64,000 nucleotides of DNA, taken from Phyllobacterium pellucidum. Its GTDB lineage: Bacteria > Pseudomonadota > Alphaproteobacteria > Rhizobiales > Rhizobiaceae. The stretch lies in the NCBI RefSeq assembly GCF_013327855.1, contig NZ_JABUMX010000001.1, positions 806,001 through 870,000 of the forward strand, given 5' to 3'. The notes beneath the pieces are model-generated. The model was not told the DNA's origin. It saw nothing but the letters and a program-made list of their open reading frames with translations, and did not search any database. A program made the translations under genes and the position numbers. Within the stretch, counting starts at the first letter, position 1. Every line of letters starts with the position of its first letter. Of this stretch, positions 44,647-54,089 are shown piece after piece.

Positions 44647-46268
44647 GCCTCGATGGCCCTTCCCTTGAGTGCGAAGAGACCACGGGGACGCTTCTGGATG
44701 AACAGGATGATCAGCACCAGCACGAGGATCTTGCCGAGGACGGCTCCCGCGAAGGGTTCGAGGAACTTGTTGGCTATGCCCAGCGACATCGCGCCGACCA
44801 GCGTTCCCCAGAGATTGCCAACGCCGCCGAAGACAACGACCACGAAACTGTCGATGATATAGCCCTGACCCAGATTGGGGCTGACATTGTCGATCTGGCT
44901 CAGCGCCACGCCGGCAATGCCGGCTATGCCGGAGCCGAGGCCAAAGGTCAGCGCGTCGACCCAGGGCGTCCTGATACCCATGGCGGAGGCCATGCGCCGG
45001 TTCTGGGTGACGGCGCGCATGCGCAGCCCGAGCATCGTCTTCTTCAGCACCAGCTGCAGTACCGCGAAGACCGAAAGGGCAAAGACGATGATCCACAGGC
45101 GCGACCAGGTGAGCGTCAGGAGACCGAGATCGAACGACCCTGCCATCCATGATGGGTTGCCGACCTGAACGTTTGAGGCGCCGAACCAGGAGCGGATCGC
45201 CTGCTGCAGGACCAGCGAAATGCCCCATGTCGCAAGCAGCGTTTCCAGCGGACGGCCATAGAGGAAGCGTATGATGCCGCGCTCGATGACGACGCCGACG
45301 GCGCCCGAGACGATGAAGGCCGCAGGCAGCGCAATGAGCAACGAATAATCGAAAAGGCCCGGCGCCGAGGCGCGGATGATCTGCTGCACGACAAAGGTGG
45401 TATAGGCGCCGATCATGACCATCTCGCCGTGGGCCATGTTGATGACGCCCATGACGCCGAAGGTGATCGCCAGCCCGATCGCCGCAAGCAGTAGCACGGA
45501 GCCCAGCGACAGACCGTAGACGATATTCTGGATGCCGTTCCACAAGGCGAGCTTGCCGTTGATGCTGTCGATCGCCGAATGCGCGGCGTCGCCCACCGGG
45601 CCGTCGCTACCCTGGAGCGGAGTCAGAAGTCCCAGGGCGTCGCGGCTGTTGCCGGCGGTGACCTCCGCAATCGCCGCGATCTTGGCGTCATCCGGCGCGG
45701 TCGAATTCAGCACCGCGGCAGCTTTCGCCTGCTGCATCACGGCCTTGATCCCGCTATCTTTTTCCGCCGCGATGGCCTGATCGAGCAAAGCGATGGACTC
45801 TGGATCGCGGGTCTTCAGAATTGTTTCGGCGGCGGAGCGTCGTTCCGCAGGATTGTCGCTCATCAGCGTGAGGCCGCCGATCGCCGCTGCTATATCGCGG
45901 CGCAGACGGTTGTTGACCTTGATCTTTTCCGCGGCATTGCGCGGCACGGGTGCAAGCTTGGCACCCGTCAGGGGATCGGTGGCGGCGTAGTCCGAGCCAT
46001 CGCGTTTGCCGATGAAAACCGCCTTGTCCGCCTTGACGATGTAAAGATCGCCGGCCGTCAGCGCGTTGAGGATGGCGGATACGCGCGCATCGCCGGTCTT
46101 GGCGAGGCCGGAAACGGCCTTCGTCGTCTCGTCGAAATTTTCTGCAGCAAGAGCCTGGATGAGCGGCCGCAGCGTGGCATCGTCGACCGTTTCAGCCCCC
46201 GCCTCCATTCCAGGCGCAAACACGCCCGAGAGCACAAGGAATACGGCCAGCAAGCGGATCAATTGCAT
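44643..46268 (-). CDS. urtB: Urea ABC transporter permease UrtB with N-terminal periplasmic domain
   Basis: LivH-like permease of 541 residues. A signal-like hydrophobic start is followed by about 230 residues of helical, repeat-like soluble sequence (GLAKTGDARVSAILNAL, AAAIGGLTLMSDNPAERRSA), which should lie in the periplasm. The membrane part starts at about residue 255 (YGLSLGSVLLLAAIGLAITF) with GVMGVINMAHGEMVMIGAY, the permease signature. This long N-terminal part is usual in proteobacterial UrtB. It overlaps urtC by four bases and follows urtA after 100 bp. Confidence 0.95.
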   Translation of the reverse strand: MQLIRLLAVFLVLSGVFAPGMEAGAETVDDATLRPLIQALAAENFDETTKAVSGLAKTGDARVSAILNALTAGDLYIVKADKAVFIGKRDGSDYAATDPLTGAKLAPVPRNAAEKIKVNNRLRRDIAAAIGGLTLMSDNPAERRSAAETILKTRDPESIALLDQAIAAEKDSGIKAVMQQAKAAAVLNSTAPDDAKIAAIAEVTAGNSRDALGLLTPLQGSDGPVGDAAHSAIDSINGKLALWNGIQNIVYGLSLGSVLLLAAIGLAITFGVMGVINMAHGEMVMIGAYTTFVVQQIIRASAPGLFDYSLLIALPAAFIVSGAVGVVIERGIIRFLYGRPLETLLATWGISLVLQQAIRSWFGASNVQVGNPSWMAGSFDLGLLTLTWSRLWIIVFALSVFAVLQLVLKKTMLGLRMRAVTQNRRMASAMGIRTPWVDALTFGLGSGIAGIAGVALSQIDNVSPNLGQGYIIDSFVVVVFGGVGNLWGTLVGAMSLGIANKFLEPFAGAVLGKILVLVLIILFIQKRPRGLFALKGRAIEA

Positions 46269-46302
46269 AAAACAATCCTGGGTACGAGTATCCTCGGAGT
46301 GG

Positions 46303-46330
46303 CTCCACCCCCACTTGCGCGGAGGTGGAG
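46303..46330 (-). promoter_or_regulatory. Intercistronic hairpin between urtA and urtB
   Basis: CTCCACC (46303-46309) and GGTGGAG (46324-46330) are exact complements around a 14-base loop in the 100-bp gap after urtA. Hairpins between a binding-protein gene and its permease genes commonly let the binding protein be made in excess, by partial termination or message stabilisation. No T-run follows. Confidence 0.45.
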
Positions 46331-46368
46331 TGGCTTCGGATGTGCCCCAAACCGAAGCCGGGTAGGCA

Positions 46369-47667
46369 TCAGTTGGTCACGCCGCCGCACTTGCCGCTGA
46401 CGACGTTGAAATTGCCGCATGACATCGGCTTGCGCCAATCGGAGATGAGATCCTTGGAGCCCGGCAGGTAATCGGACCATTCGTCGCCGACAACGAGACC
46501 GGGCGTCTGATAGACAATGTCGAACTGGCCGTCGTCCTGCACTTCGCCGATCAGCACCGGCTTTGTGATGTGATGGTTCGGCATCATCGTGGCTGATCCG
46601 CCGGACAGGTTCGGCACCGACACGCCGACGATCGAATCGATCACCGCATTGGAATCCGTGGTTCCGGCAGCTTCAACTGCCTTCACCCACATGTTGAAAC
46701 CGATATAGGTCGCTTCCATCGGGTCGTTGGTCACGCGCTTGTCGTTCTTGGTATAGGCGTGCCATTCCTTGATGAACTCGGCATTGGCATCGGCATCGAC
46801 CGACTGGAAGTAATTCCAGGCGGCAAGGTGGCCGACCAGCGGCTTGGTATCGAGGCCCGCAAGTTCTTCTTCACCCACCGAGAAGGCAACGACGGGAATG
46901 TCTTCCGCCTTGATGCCCTGGTTTGCGAGTTCCTTATAGAAGGGTACGTTCGCATCACCGTTGATGGTCGAAACGACTGCGGTCTTCTTGCCGGCGGAAC
47001 CAAATTTCTTGATGTCGGACACGATCGTCTGCCAGTCGGAATGGCCGAACGGCGTGTAGTTGATCATGATGTCCTCATCCTTGACGCCCTTGGCGTTGAG
47101 GTAGGCCTTCAAAATCTTGTTCGTGGTCTGCGGATAGACGTAGTCGGTACCGGCGAGGACCCAGCGCTCGACACCCTCTTCCTTGGCAAGATAATCGACG
47201 GCAGGGATTGCCTGCTGGTTCGGCGCGGCGCCCGTATAGAAGACGTTGCGCGAGCTTTCCTCGCCCTCGTACTGGACGGGGTAGAACAACATGGAGTTGA
47301 GCTCTTCAAAGACCGGGAGGACCGATTTGCGCGACGATGAGGTCCAGCAACCGAAGACGGCGGCGACCTTGTCCTGCTCGATCAGCTGGCGGGCCTTTTC
47401 GGCAAAGAGCGGCCAATCCGACGCCGGATCGACGACCACCGCTTCGAGCTTCTTGCCAAGCACGCCGCCCTTCTTGTTCTGCTCGTCGATGAGGAACAGC
47501 ATCGTGTCCTTGAGCGTGGTTTCGGAAATCGCCATGGTCCCGGAAAGGGAGTGCAGGATGCCGACCTTGATCGTATCATCCGCAGCTACGGCAGGCGAGA
47601 AAGCCAGCGCCGCGCCCATGGCCGCGGCCGCAAAAGTCCCGATAAATCTGGCTGTTAGACTGGACAT
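46369..47667 (-). CDS. urtA: Urea ABC transporter substrate-binding protein UrtA
   Basis: Periplasmic urea-binding protein of 432 residues with a signal peptide (MSSLTARFIGTFAAAAMGAA, cut near AVAA). The mature part begins DDTIKVGILHSLSGTMAISE, the diagnostic UrtA opening, and continues with SDWPLFAEKARQLI and FGCWTSSSRKSVLPV. It is first in urtABCDE. A sigma-54 promoter lies about 45 bp upstream of the start, so it should be switched on by nitrogen limitation. GAGGGG precedes the ATG. No urease genes lie in this window. Confidence 0.97.
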   Translation of the reverse strand: MSSLTARFIGTFAAAAMGAALAFSPAVAADDTIKVGILHSLSGTMAISETTLKDTMLFLIDEQNKKGGVLGKKLEAVVVDPASDWPLFAEKARQLIEQDKVAAVFGCWTSSSRKSVLPVFEELNSMLFYPVQYEGEESSRNVFYTGAAPNQQAIPAVDYLAKEEGVERWVLAGTDYVYPQTTNKILKAYLNAKGVKDEDIMINYTPFGHSDWQTIVSDIKKFGSAGKKTAVVSTINGDANVPFYKELANQGIKAEDIPVVAFSVGEEELAGLDTKPLVGHLAAWNYFQSVDADANAEFIKEWHAYTKNDKRVTNDPMEATYIGFNMWVKAVEAAGTTDSNAVIDSIVGVSVPNLSGGSATMMPNHHITKPVLIGEVQDDGQFDIVYQTPGLVVGDEWSDYLPGSKDLISDWRKPMSCGNFNVVSGKCGGVTN

Positions 47668-47711
47668 TCAGGTAAACCCCTCTTTTTGGTTGTGTGTACC
47701 AAGGGATTAAA

Positions 47712-47728
47712 AGCAATGAGTGTGCCAA
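47712..47728 (-). promoter_or_regulatory. Sigma-54 (RpoN) promoter of the urt operon
   Basis: On the minus strand TTGGCACACTCATTGCT gives the -24 GG and -12 GC elements with exactly ten bases between (TGGCAC-N5-TTGCT), a close match to the RpoN consensus. It lies 45 bp before the urtA ATG, so transcription should begin near 47702. Nitrogen control through NtrC would be expected. Confidence 0.8.
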
Positions 47729-47780
47729 CTCCGGCAGCCGCATCGAAAATTATAAATTCTTCAAATTTATCGGTATTTTA

Positions 47781-47813
47781 GCGCCTGCGCCCGGTTATCC
47801 GGCTTGCAGGCGC
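47781..47813. other. Hairpin in the urtA upstream region
   Basis: GCGCCTGC (47781-47788) and GCAGGCGC (47806-47813) are exact complements, with a CCGG-TTAT-CCGG inner stem. It lies 53 bp above the sigma-54 element, in the 312-bp region between urtA and the plus-strand gene at 47980. It could be an enhancer-binding site or a structural insulator. I do not see the classic NtrC GCACCA-type site. The rest of the 47814-47979 stretch shows only an AGGGA ribosome site for the next gene. Confidence 0.45.
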
Positions 47814-47979
47814 GAAGTTTGAGCGTGGCAAATACCCGACACTTCCGCTTATACTTTAGTCATATCCTTACTCGTGATGAAAATTTAATCATCGTTGGGC
47901 AACAGCGATGCTTTTCAGATGGCGTTGACCATCGTTTGATGTATGGTGAGGCGACTTTCACACTTCCCAGGGACATAAG

Positions 47980-48318
47980 ATGGATATCCGTCAAATCGAC
48001 GAAGGCTACGCCGTGAGCGGCCAGATTTCACCCGACGACGTTCGCGATCTCGCCGCGGCAGGCTACCACACGATTATTTGCAACCGCCCGGACGGCGAAT
48101 CGGCCGATCAGCCCAACTTTGCCGAGATCAAGAACGTTGCCGAAAAAGCGGGCATAGCGATTTACTACGTCCCTGTCGTTTCAGGGCAATTGACACAGGA
48201 CGACGTCGACGCGATGGCGCGCGCGCTTGACGAGGCTGAGGGTCCCGTCCTCGCCTATTGCCGCTCGGGCGCCCGCTCGACCAATATTTACGGCATCGTC
48301 CAGCAGCAGAAGGGCTAA
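47980..48318 (+). CDS. TIGR01244-family (DUF442) cysteine phosphatase/sulfurtransferase-like protein
   Basis: A 112-residue protein of the beta-lactamase-hydrolase-like (Blh) domain family. It opens MDIRQIDEGYAVSGQISPDD and has the family pattern IICNRPDGES. The active-site loop is AYCRSGARS with C94 as presumed nucleophile and R99 as phosphate or persulfide binder. The fold is that of dual-specificity phosphatases; in some rhizobia and in BigR operons the same domain is fused to a persulfide dioxygenase. Here it stands alone, four bases before an aminotransferase gene. Substrate unknown. AGGGA lies upstream of the ATG. Confidence 0.85.
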   Translation: MDIRQIDEGYAVSGQISPDDVRDLAAAGYHTIICNRPDGESADQPNFAEIKNVAEKAGIAIYYVPVVSGQLTQDDVDAMARALDEAEGPVLAYCRSGARSTNIYGIVQQQKG

Positions 48319-48322
48319 CCAG

Positions 48323-49618
48323 ATGCTCCCCATCGCTGATCTTGGCGCCGATGAACTCGACGCCCTGCGCAACCGCGTCCTGCGCGATTACGAAGCCTTC
48401 CGCGCCAAGGGGCTGAAGATCGACATGACCCGCGGCAAGCCGAGCCCGGAACAGCTCGATCTTGCCAATGGCATGCTGGTTCTTCCAGGCAATGGGGACC
48501 ACTACAGTGAGGCAGGCGAAGATGCCCGCAACTATGGCGGGCTCCAGGGTCTTGCCGAAACCCGCGCATTGTTCTCACCCATGATGGGTGCGTCGGCCGA
48601 TCGCATCGTCGTCGGCGACAATTCGAGCCTTGCCATGATGCATGATTGTTTGCTCTGGGCGATGGTGAAGGGCGTACCGGGCGAAATGGAGCCCTGGTCG
48701 CAGCAATCAGGTTCGCCGGCCTTCATCTGCCCGGTTCCCGGCTACGACAGGCATTTCGCCATCTGCGAGGAATATGGCATTCGCATGCTCCCCGTCCCGC
48801 TAACCGGGCACGGCCCCGACATGGATATGGTCGAGGAACTCGTCGCCGATCCCGACGTCAAGGGCATGTGGTGCGTTCCCAAATACTCCAATCCCTCGGG
48901 CGAAACCTATTCGACCGAAACGATCGAACGCCTTGCAGCCATGCGAACCGGTGCGCCCGACTTCCGCCTGTTCTGGGACAACGCCTATGCGGTGCACCAC
49001 CTGACGACAGAGCGGCATGAGATCGCCAACATTATCGAGCTCTGCGCGCAGGCCGGCCATCCCGACCGCGCCTTCGTCTTCGCATCGACCTCCAAGATCA
49101 CGCTCGCCGGTGCGGGGCTCGCCCTGTTCGCATCGTCAGCGGCAAATGTGAAATGGTATCTCGCCCGGGCCGGCAAACGCACCATAGGGCCAGACAAACT
49201 GAACCAGTTGCGGCACGTGCGCTTTCTGAAGAGCATGGAGGGTCTGGCCCGGCATATGGATGCGCACCGCGCCCTCATCGCGCCGAAGTTCGATTCGGTC
49301 ATCGAGGCGCTTGAAACCCGCCTCGGCGGCACTGGCGTTGCGCGGTGGACGAAGCCGGATGGCGGCTATTTCATCTGCGTCGACGCCATGCACGGCACCG
49401 CGCGCGACGTGGTAGAACTGGCACGCGAAGCCGGCGTGGTTCTGACCCCGGCAGGCGCCACCTCTCCTTACGGCCGCGATCCCAACGACAGCACGCTGCG
49501 CCTTGCTCCGACGTTTCCGTCACAGGAAGAGGTGCGTCTCGCTTCTGAAGGTATCGCGCTGTGCATCCTCCTTGCCGCCGTAGACAAGCTCATCGCACAG
49601 CGCGAAGGCGGCGTCTAA
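48323..49618 (+). CDS. PLP-dependent aminotransferase, class I/II (aspartate aminotransferase subgroup, PF12897 type)
   Basis: A 431-residue fold-type I aminotransferase. Family marks are KIDMTRGKPSPEQLDL near the start, CPVPGYDRHFAICEEYGI, WCVPKYSNPSGETYS, the aspartate in LFWDNAYAVHHL, and the PLP lysine in FASTSKITLAGAGLALF. This group was long called MocR/alanine-glyoxylate-like, and characterised members act on aspartate. The ATG at 48323 starts four bases after the upstream stop, implying a two-gene transcript; the frame remains open further upstream inside that gene. It ends overlapping the convergent VOC gene by four bases. Confidence 0.88.
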   Translation: MLPIADLGADELDALRNRVLRDYEAFRAKGLKIDMTRGKPSPEQLDLANGMLVLPGNGDHYSEAGEDARNYGGLQGLAETRALFSPMMGASADRIVVGDNSSLAMMHDCLLWAMVKGVPGEMEPWSQQSGSPAFICPVPGYDRHFAICEEYGIRMLPVPLTGHGPDMDMVEELVADPDVKGMWCVPKYSNPSGETYSTETIERLAAMRTGAPDFRLFWDNAYAVHHLTTERHEIANIIELCAQAGHPDRAFVFASTSKITLAGAGLALFASSAANVKWYLARAGKRTIGPDKLNQLRHVRFLKSMEGLARHMDAHRALIAPKFDSVIEALETRLGGTGVARWTKPDGGYFICVDAMHGTARDVVELAREAGVVLTPAGATSPYGRDPNDSTLRLAPTFPSQEEVRLASEGIALCILLAAVDKLIAQREGGV

Positions 49619-49992
49619 ATCCTTTGCCCGACGTCGACCCGGTTGCCGTCCGGGTCGGCGAAGACGAAGGCGCGCTGGCCATAATCCTGGTCTTTCAGCG
49701 ACTTGATGATACGAACGCCCTTGGCTTCGCAGACCGCGTAGAATGTCGCTATGTCGTCGACGAACATATGGAATGCGTTCGTCGTCGTCCTCGCGAAATC
49801 GCGAACCTGACTTAGGTGTATCTCCGCGGCATCCTTTTTAAGAACCATGAAACCGACCGGGCTGCCGTTTTCAAAGACCTTCTGAAAACCGAGAACTTCG
49901 CAGTAGAAAGCGCACGCAACCTGTAGGTCTTTGACGGAGAGACCGGGCGCAGCGCGCCCGAACGTGACGGTGTGAATATCCGGTTGGCTCAT
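49615..49992 (-). CDS. VOC-family (glyoxalase/bleomycin resistance-like) protein
   Basis: A 125-residue protein made of paired beta-alpha-beta-beta-beta modules. Typical segments are LSVKDLQVACAFYCEVLGFQ, EIHLSQVRDFARTTTNAFHM and ending QRAFVFADPDGNRVDVGQRI with the metal-ligand glutamate position occupied by D. Members bind or detoxify diverse small molecules; no substrate can be inferred. It stands alone on the minus strand, convergent with the aminotransferase. Confidence 0.85.
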   Translation of the reverse strand: MSQPDIHTVTFGRAAPGLSVKDLQVACAFYCEVLGFQKVFENGSPVGFMVLKKDAAEIHLSQVRDFARTTTNAFHMFVDDIATFYAVCEAKGVRIIKSLKDQDYGQRAFVFADPDGNRVDVGQRI

Positions 49993-50109
49993 CGCTCACT
50001 CCTGAGATTATAGGGCAGAGGCGGCGGTGCGCATGCTTGATTTCGGAGCGGTGTCCTCGACGGGACTTCGATACAACAGGGCGGCATCGAAGTCCATCCG
50101 ACGATAGTG

Positions 50110-51300
50110 TCAGAAGAAGGCCTGGATACCGGTCTGTGCCCGGCCAAGGATGAGCGCATGCACATCGTGCGTGCCCTCATAGGTATTGACCGTTTCGAGG
50201 TTCTGGGCGTGGCGCATCACATGATAGCCGATCTGGATGCCGTTGCCGCCGTGCATGTCGCGCGCCATGCGGGCGATGTCGAGCGCCTTGCCGCAATTGT
50301 TGCGCTTGACCAGGCTGATCATCTCCGGCGCGACCTTGCCTTCGTCAAACAGGCGACCGACACGTAGGGAGGCCTGCAGGCCAAGCGTGATTTCCGTCTG
50401 CATGTCCGCGAACTTCTTCTGGAACAGCTGGGTGGCGGCGAGCGGGCGGCCGAATTGCTTGCGGTCGAGCCCGTACTGGACGGTCCGCTGCCAGCAATCT
50501 TCAGCGGCGCCGAGGACGCCCCAGGAAATGCCGAAGCGGGCGCGATTGAGGCAGCCGAACGGCCCCTTGAGCCCGGAGACATTGGGCAGGAGATGCTCCT
50601 CGCCGACAACAACGCCGTCCATGACCACCTCGCCGGTGATCGAGGCGCGCAACGACAGCTTGCCACCGATCTTCGGCGCGGAAAGGCCCTTCATGCCCTT
50701 TTCGAGGACGAAGCCGCGGATCTGACCGTCATGGGCGTCCGACTTCGCCCAGACGACAAAGACATCGGCAATCGGCGAGTTTGAAATCCACATCTTCGAG
50801 CCGGACAGGCGATAGCCGTCAGCGACCTTCTCGGCGCGGGTTTTCATGCCGGCGGGATCAGAGCCCGCATCGGGCTCGGTGAGGCCGAAACAGCCGATCC
50901 ATTCGCCGGAAGCGAGCTTCGGCAGATATTTGCGGCGCTGCTCCTCCGAGCCGTAAGCGTAAATCGGGTACATGACCAGTGACGACTGCACGCTCATCAT
51001 CGAGCGATAGCCGCTGTCAACGCGCTCGACCTCGCGCGCGACGAGGCCATAGGCGACGTAGGACGCACCGGCCGTGCCGTATTCTTCGGGAAGCGTCACC
51101 CCAAGAAGCCCCGACTCGCCCATCATCCGGAAAAGCGCAGGATCGGTCTTTTCTTCCAGATAGGCCTCTTCGATGCGCGGGAGAAGTTCGCCTTGCGCGA
51201 ATGCCCGGGCACTGTCGCGGATCATCCGTTCGTCTTCGGTCAACTGCTCTTCAAGGAGAAAGGGATCAGTCCAGACGAAGGACGGCTTGGAATTGGCCAT
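50110..51300 (-). CDS. gcdH: Glutaryl-CoA dehydrogenase
   Basis: FAD enzyme of the acyl-CoA dehydrogenase family that oxidises and decarboxylates glutaryl-CoA to crotonyl-CoA in lysine and tryptophan breakdown. The 396 residues fit. Patterns are [56 protein letters not shown] and the catalytic glutamate in [22 protein letters not shown]. The glutaryl-CoA-specific YGL and NTYEGTHD context supports this over other acyl-CoA dehydrogenases. It is monocistronic, with mutL divergent 142 bp away. Confidence 0.93.
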   Translation of the reverse strand: MANSKPSFVWTDPFLLEEQLTEDERMIRDSARAFAQGELLPRIEEAYLEEKTDPALFRMMGESGLLGVTLPEEYGTAGASYVAYGLVAREVERVDSGYRSMMSVQSSLVMYPIYAYGSEEQRRKYLPKLASGEWIGCFGLTEPDAGSDPAGMKTRAEKVADGYRLSGSKMWISNSPIADVFVVWAKSDAHDGQIRGFVLEKGMKGLSAPKIGGKLSLRASITGEVVMDGVVVGEEHLLPNVSGLKGPFGCLNRARFGISWGVLGAAEDCWQRTVQYGLDRKQFGRPLAATQLFQKKFADMQTEITLGLQASLRVGRLFDEGKVAPEMISLVKRNNCGKALDIARMARDMHGGNGIQIGYHVMRHAQNLETVNTYEGTHDVHALILGRAQTGIQAFF

Positions 51301-51442
51301 AATTGTTTTTCCTCCTTAGATGTGAAGCAAGACCTATCATCAAATCCAATCCGATGACCAGATGCTTTGCCGGCCGATTTTTCCGGGGATGCCGGCGCTC
51401 CACGGATTTCGCGGACGCGGCGAATCCACTATAGATTTTGCA

Positions 51443-53308
51443 ATGCCCATCAAGCAGCTCACCGAGACCATTATCAACCAGATCGCAGCCGGCGAAGTCA
51501 TCGAACGTCCGGCAAGCGTGGTCAAGGAGCTCGTCGAAAATTCGATCGACGCGGGCGCAACGCGGATCGAGGTCGTCACCGCCGGTGGTGGCAAGAACCT
51601 TATCCGCATCACCGATAACGGTTCGGGCATTCGCTCCGACGAACTTGCCCTTGCGGTGGCGCGCCATTGCACGTCGAAACTCACCAATGATGTGCACGAT
51701 ATTCGCGCCCTTGGTTTTCGCGGCGAGGCTCTGCCCTCTATCGGATCCGTCTCGCGCCTGTCGTTGAAATCACGCACGTCCGACGCGGATTCCGGCTTCG
51801 AGATCAGCACCCATGGCGGCCGCCAGGACGGGCCGCGCCCGACGCCGATGAACGGCGGGACGATCGCGGAAGTACGCGACCTTTTCTTCGCCACGCCAGC
51901 CCGCCTCAAATTCATGAAGACCGACCGGGCCGAGGCATCGGCGATCAGCGACGTCGTCAAGCGCATCGCCATCGCCTTTCCGCATATCCGCTTTTCGCTT
52001 GCGGGCAGCGACCGCACGCCGATCGAGCTGGCGGCGACAGGCGCGGGATCGTCAGGAATGCTGGAGCGGATTTCACAGGTGCTCGGCAAGGAGTTTCCCG
52101 AAAATGCCATCGCCATCGATGCCGAGCGCGATGGCGTGCGACTGACCGGCTTTGCCGGCATTCCGGCGTTCAACCGTGGAAACAGCCTGCATCAGTTCGC
52201 CTATGTCAACGGCCGGCCAGTGCGCGACAAGCAAATCTGGGGTGCAATCCGCGGCGCCTATGCCGATGTGATCGCGCGCGACCGCCACCCGGTCGTCGTC
52301 CTGTTCCTCAATCTTGATCCGGCGCTGGTCGATGTGAATGTGCACCCGGCCAAGGCGGATGTGCGTTTTCGCGATCCGGGGCTTGTACGCGGCCTTATCG
52401 TCGGGGCGATCCGCGAAGCCCTCGGTCAATCCGGCATCCGGGCTGCAACCAGCGGGGCCGAGGCGATGCTGCATGCCTTCAGGCTTGGCGGCGCGGATCC
52501 CTCGCGTGCTGCCCCGCTCCATCAGAATTGGCGCGGCAACGCTGCCGTCAATCAGAATTACTCCGTTGAACAATCCCCATACCGTCCGTTCGAAGTCGAA
52601 GGCGCCCTCGCCGCCGACACCCGTGGCGGATTTGCCGAACCGGCGCAACCATTCCTTTATGATGTCGCACAGGCCGTGGCAGCCGATGCACGTGGTGCGG
52701 CCACTGAGGCTTCAAAGGAATTGCTTTCCGCGCCCCTCGGAGCCGCTCGCGCGCAGGTACACGCCAACTATATCGTCGCGCAGACCGAGGACAGTCTTGT
52801 CATTGTCGACCAGCATGCCGCGCATGAACGTCTTGTCTATGAGGCACTGAAGAACGCATTGCATTCACGGCCGCTGCCGGCCCAGATGCTGCTCATCCCC
52901 GAAATCGTCGATCTGCCGGAAGTGGATGTCGAACGGCTTGCCGCCCATGCAGAAACGTTGGCACGTTTCGGCCTCGGCATCGAAGCCTTTGGACCCGGCG
53001 CGATCGCCGTGCGCGAAACGCCGTCCATGCTCGGTGAGATCGATGCCCAACAACTCGTCCGCGACCTTTCCGATGAGATCGCCGAGCACGATACGTCAAA
53101 TGGTTTGAAAGGCATTCTCGACCATGTCGCGGCCACCATGGCCTGCCATGGCTCGGTCCGCTCGGGACGGCGGTTGAAGCCGGAAGAGATGAATGCACTC
53201 TTGCGCCAAATGGAAGCAACGCCGGGCTCGGGCACCTGCAATCACGGTCGGCCTACCTATATCGAACTCAAGCTCAGCGACATAGAGCGTCTTTTCGGGC
53301 GGCGATAA
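51443..53308 (+). CDS. mutL: DNA mismatch repair protein MutL (endonuclease type)
   Basis: A 621-residue GHKL ATPase that links mismatch recognition by MutS to strand cutting. N-terminal motifs are [22 protein letters not shown] and [15 protein letters not shown]. The C-terminal part carries [12 protein letters not shown] near residue 456, which fits the DQHA-x2-E-x4-E endonuclease motif of MutL in bacteria lacking MutH, and later [13 protein letters not shown] and [12 protein letters not shown] chose the ATG at 51443 ([10 protein letters not shown]); an in-frame start at 51362 would add non-conserved residues. Confidence 0.97.
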   Translation: MPIKQLTETIINQIAAGEVIERPASVVKELVENSIDAGATRIEVVTAGGGKNLIRITDNGSGIRSDELALAVARHCTSKLTNDVHDIRALGFRGEALPSIGSVSRLSLKSRTSDADSGFEISTHGGRQDGPRPTPMNGGTIAEVRDLFFATPARLKFMKTDRAEASAISDVVKRIAIAFPHIRFSLAGSDRTPIELAATGAGSSGMLERISQVLGKEFPENAIAIDAERDGVRLTGFAGIPAFNRGNSLHQFAYVNGRPVRDKQIWGAIRGAYADVIARDRHPVVVLFLNLDPALVDVNVHPAKADVRFRDPGLVRGLIVGAIREALGQSGIRAATSGAEAMLHAFRLGGADPSRAAPLHQNWRGNAAVNQNYSVEQSPYRPFEVEGALAADTRGGFAEPAQPFLYDVAQAVAADARGAATEASKELLSAPLGAARAQVHANYIVAQTEDSLVIVDQHAAHERLVYEALKNALHSRPLPAQMLLIPEIVDLPEVDVERLAAHAETLARFGLGIEAFGPGAIAVRETPSMLGEIDAQQLVRDLSDEIAEHDTSNGLKGILDHVAATMACHGSVRSGRRLKPEEMNALLRQMEATPGSGTCNHGRPTYIELKLSDIERLFGRR

Positions 53309-53391
53309 GGGGCTTTCAATCGCGCCATGCTTGACCACCTGCGGCTCTGAGCCGTAAATGAACATTCAATCGACTGGAACATCGGCAGAAT

Positions 53392-53628
53392 ATGAACAGA
53401 TTTGAAGGACCCGGCTCGCGCGAAGCCAAAATTCGTTATCTCGACGGCGACTTTCAGGTCCTGTCGCCGGGTTCCTATGTACTCTGTGCGGTTACCTCGG
53501 AGAAGATCCCCCTGGACGAACTCAAATATTGGAGCGTCGCGCGTCAGGAGGCCTATGCCGATGCGCGCATTTCGCTCGAGCGCGAGCTTCAGGTGAACCC
53601 CGACCTGCGCAGTCGAAGCAAAGGCTGA
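53392..53628 (+). CDS. DUF2093-domain protein
   Basis: A 78-residue protein matching the DUF2093 family of alphaproteobacteria: KIRYLDGDFQVLSPGSYVLC then ITLDELKYWSVxRQEAY-type sequence. No function is known. It lies 83 bp after mutL on the same strand and five bases before the next lipoprotein gene. The family is often found near lpxK and mutL in Rhizobiales, as here. Cytoplasmic, no membrane segment. Confidence 0.85.
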   Translation: MNRFEGPGSREAKIRYLDGDFQVLSPGSYVLCAVTSEKIPLDELKYWSVARQEAYADARISLERELQVNPDLRSRSKG

Positions 53629-53633
53629 GCGAT

Positions 53634-54089
53634 ATGCTGACCCGCCGCGCAACCCTGTTCACTCTTCTCGCGGCTGGAATTCTTGTGAGCGGCTGTACCA
53701 CCGATACGGCCAGCAATGCGCCGGCATATACGGGCCCGGTTAAAACAATCCGGGGCTATCTGCAGGGACCGCCATGGGCACGCCTCACTGCAAGCTCAGT
53801 GGTGTTCGTCACTGCCTACGACGCAAGCCGGGGTAATTCGGCTCCAATGCCGCGGCTGGCCCGCACCAGCTTTACGCTGAACAGAAACGGCACATTCCCG
53901 GTCGCCTATGAAATCAGGGTTCCGGCGGCAGCCTCGACCCGCGTCGCGCTTGGCGTCGAAATCACCCGCGCCGGAGGAACGCTCTTCTCTAACGACAGGC
54001 TCTACAGCCAGACCACGGGAACGAGCCTTAATGTTCCGATGCGCGAAGCGCCTCCGCGGATCAACCGGAGGTACCCCGGCATTTTATGA
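53634..54089 (+). CDS. YbaY-like lipoprotein
   Basis: A 151-residue protein with a lipoprotein signal peptide: MLTRRATLFTLLAAGILVSG followed by C21 (lipobox VSGC). The mature part has a beta-sandwich pattern typical of the YbaY/type III secretion pilotin-like family: IRGYLQGPPWARLTASSVVF, then FPVAYEIRVPA. Residue two after the cysteine is T, so it probably reaches the outer membrane. It starts five bases after the DUF2093 gene and ends overlapping the convergent lpxK by six bases. I chose the ATG at 53634; the longer frame from 53529 lacks a signal. Confidence 0.8.
   Translation: MLTRRATLFTLLAAGILVSGCTTDTASNAPAYTGPVKTIRGYLQGPPWARLTASSVVFVTAYDASRGNSAPMPRLARTSFTLNRNGTFPVAYEIRVPAAASTRVALGVEITRAGGTLFSNDRLYSQTTGTSLNVPMREAPPRINRRYPGIL

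Noticed and set aside
43099-44862. Open frame of 587 codons on the plus strand opposite urtD/urtC
   Set aside because: It is antisense to clear ABC transporter genes and its protein is charged and repetitive in the manner of a mirror frame in GC-rich DNA. No motif or ribosome site.
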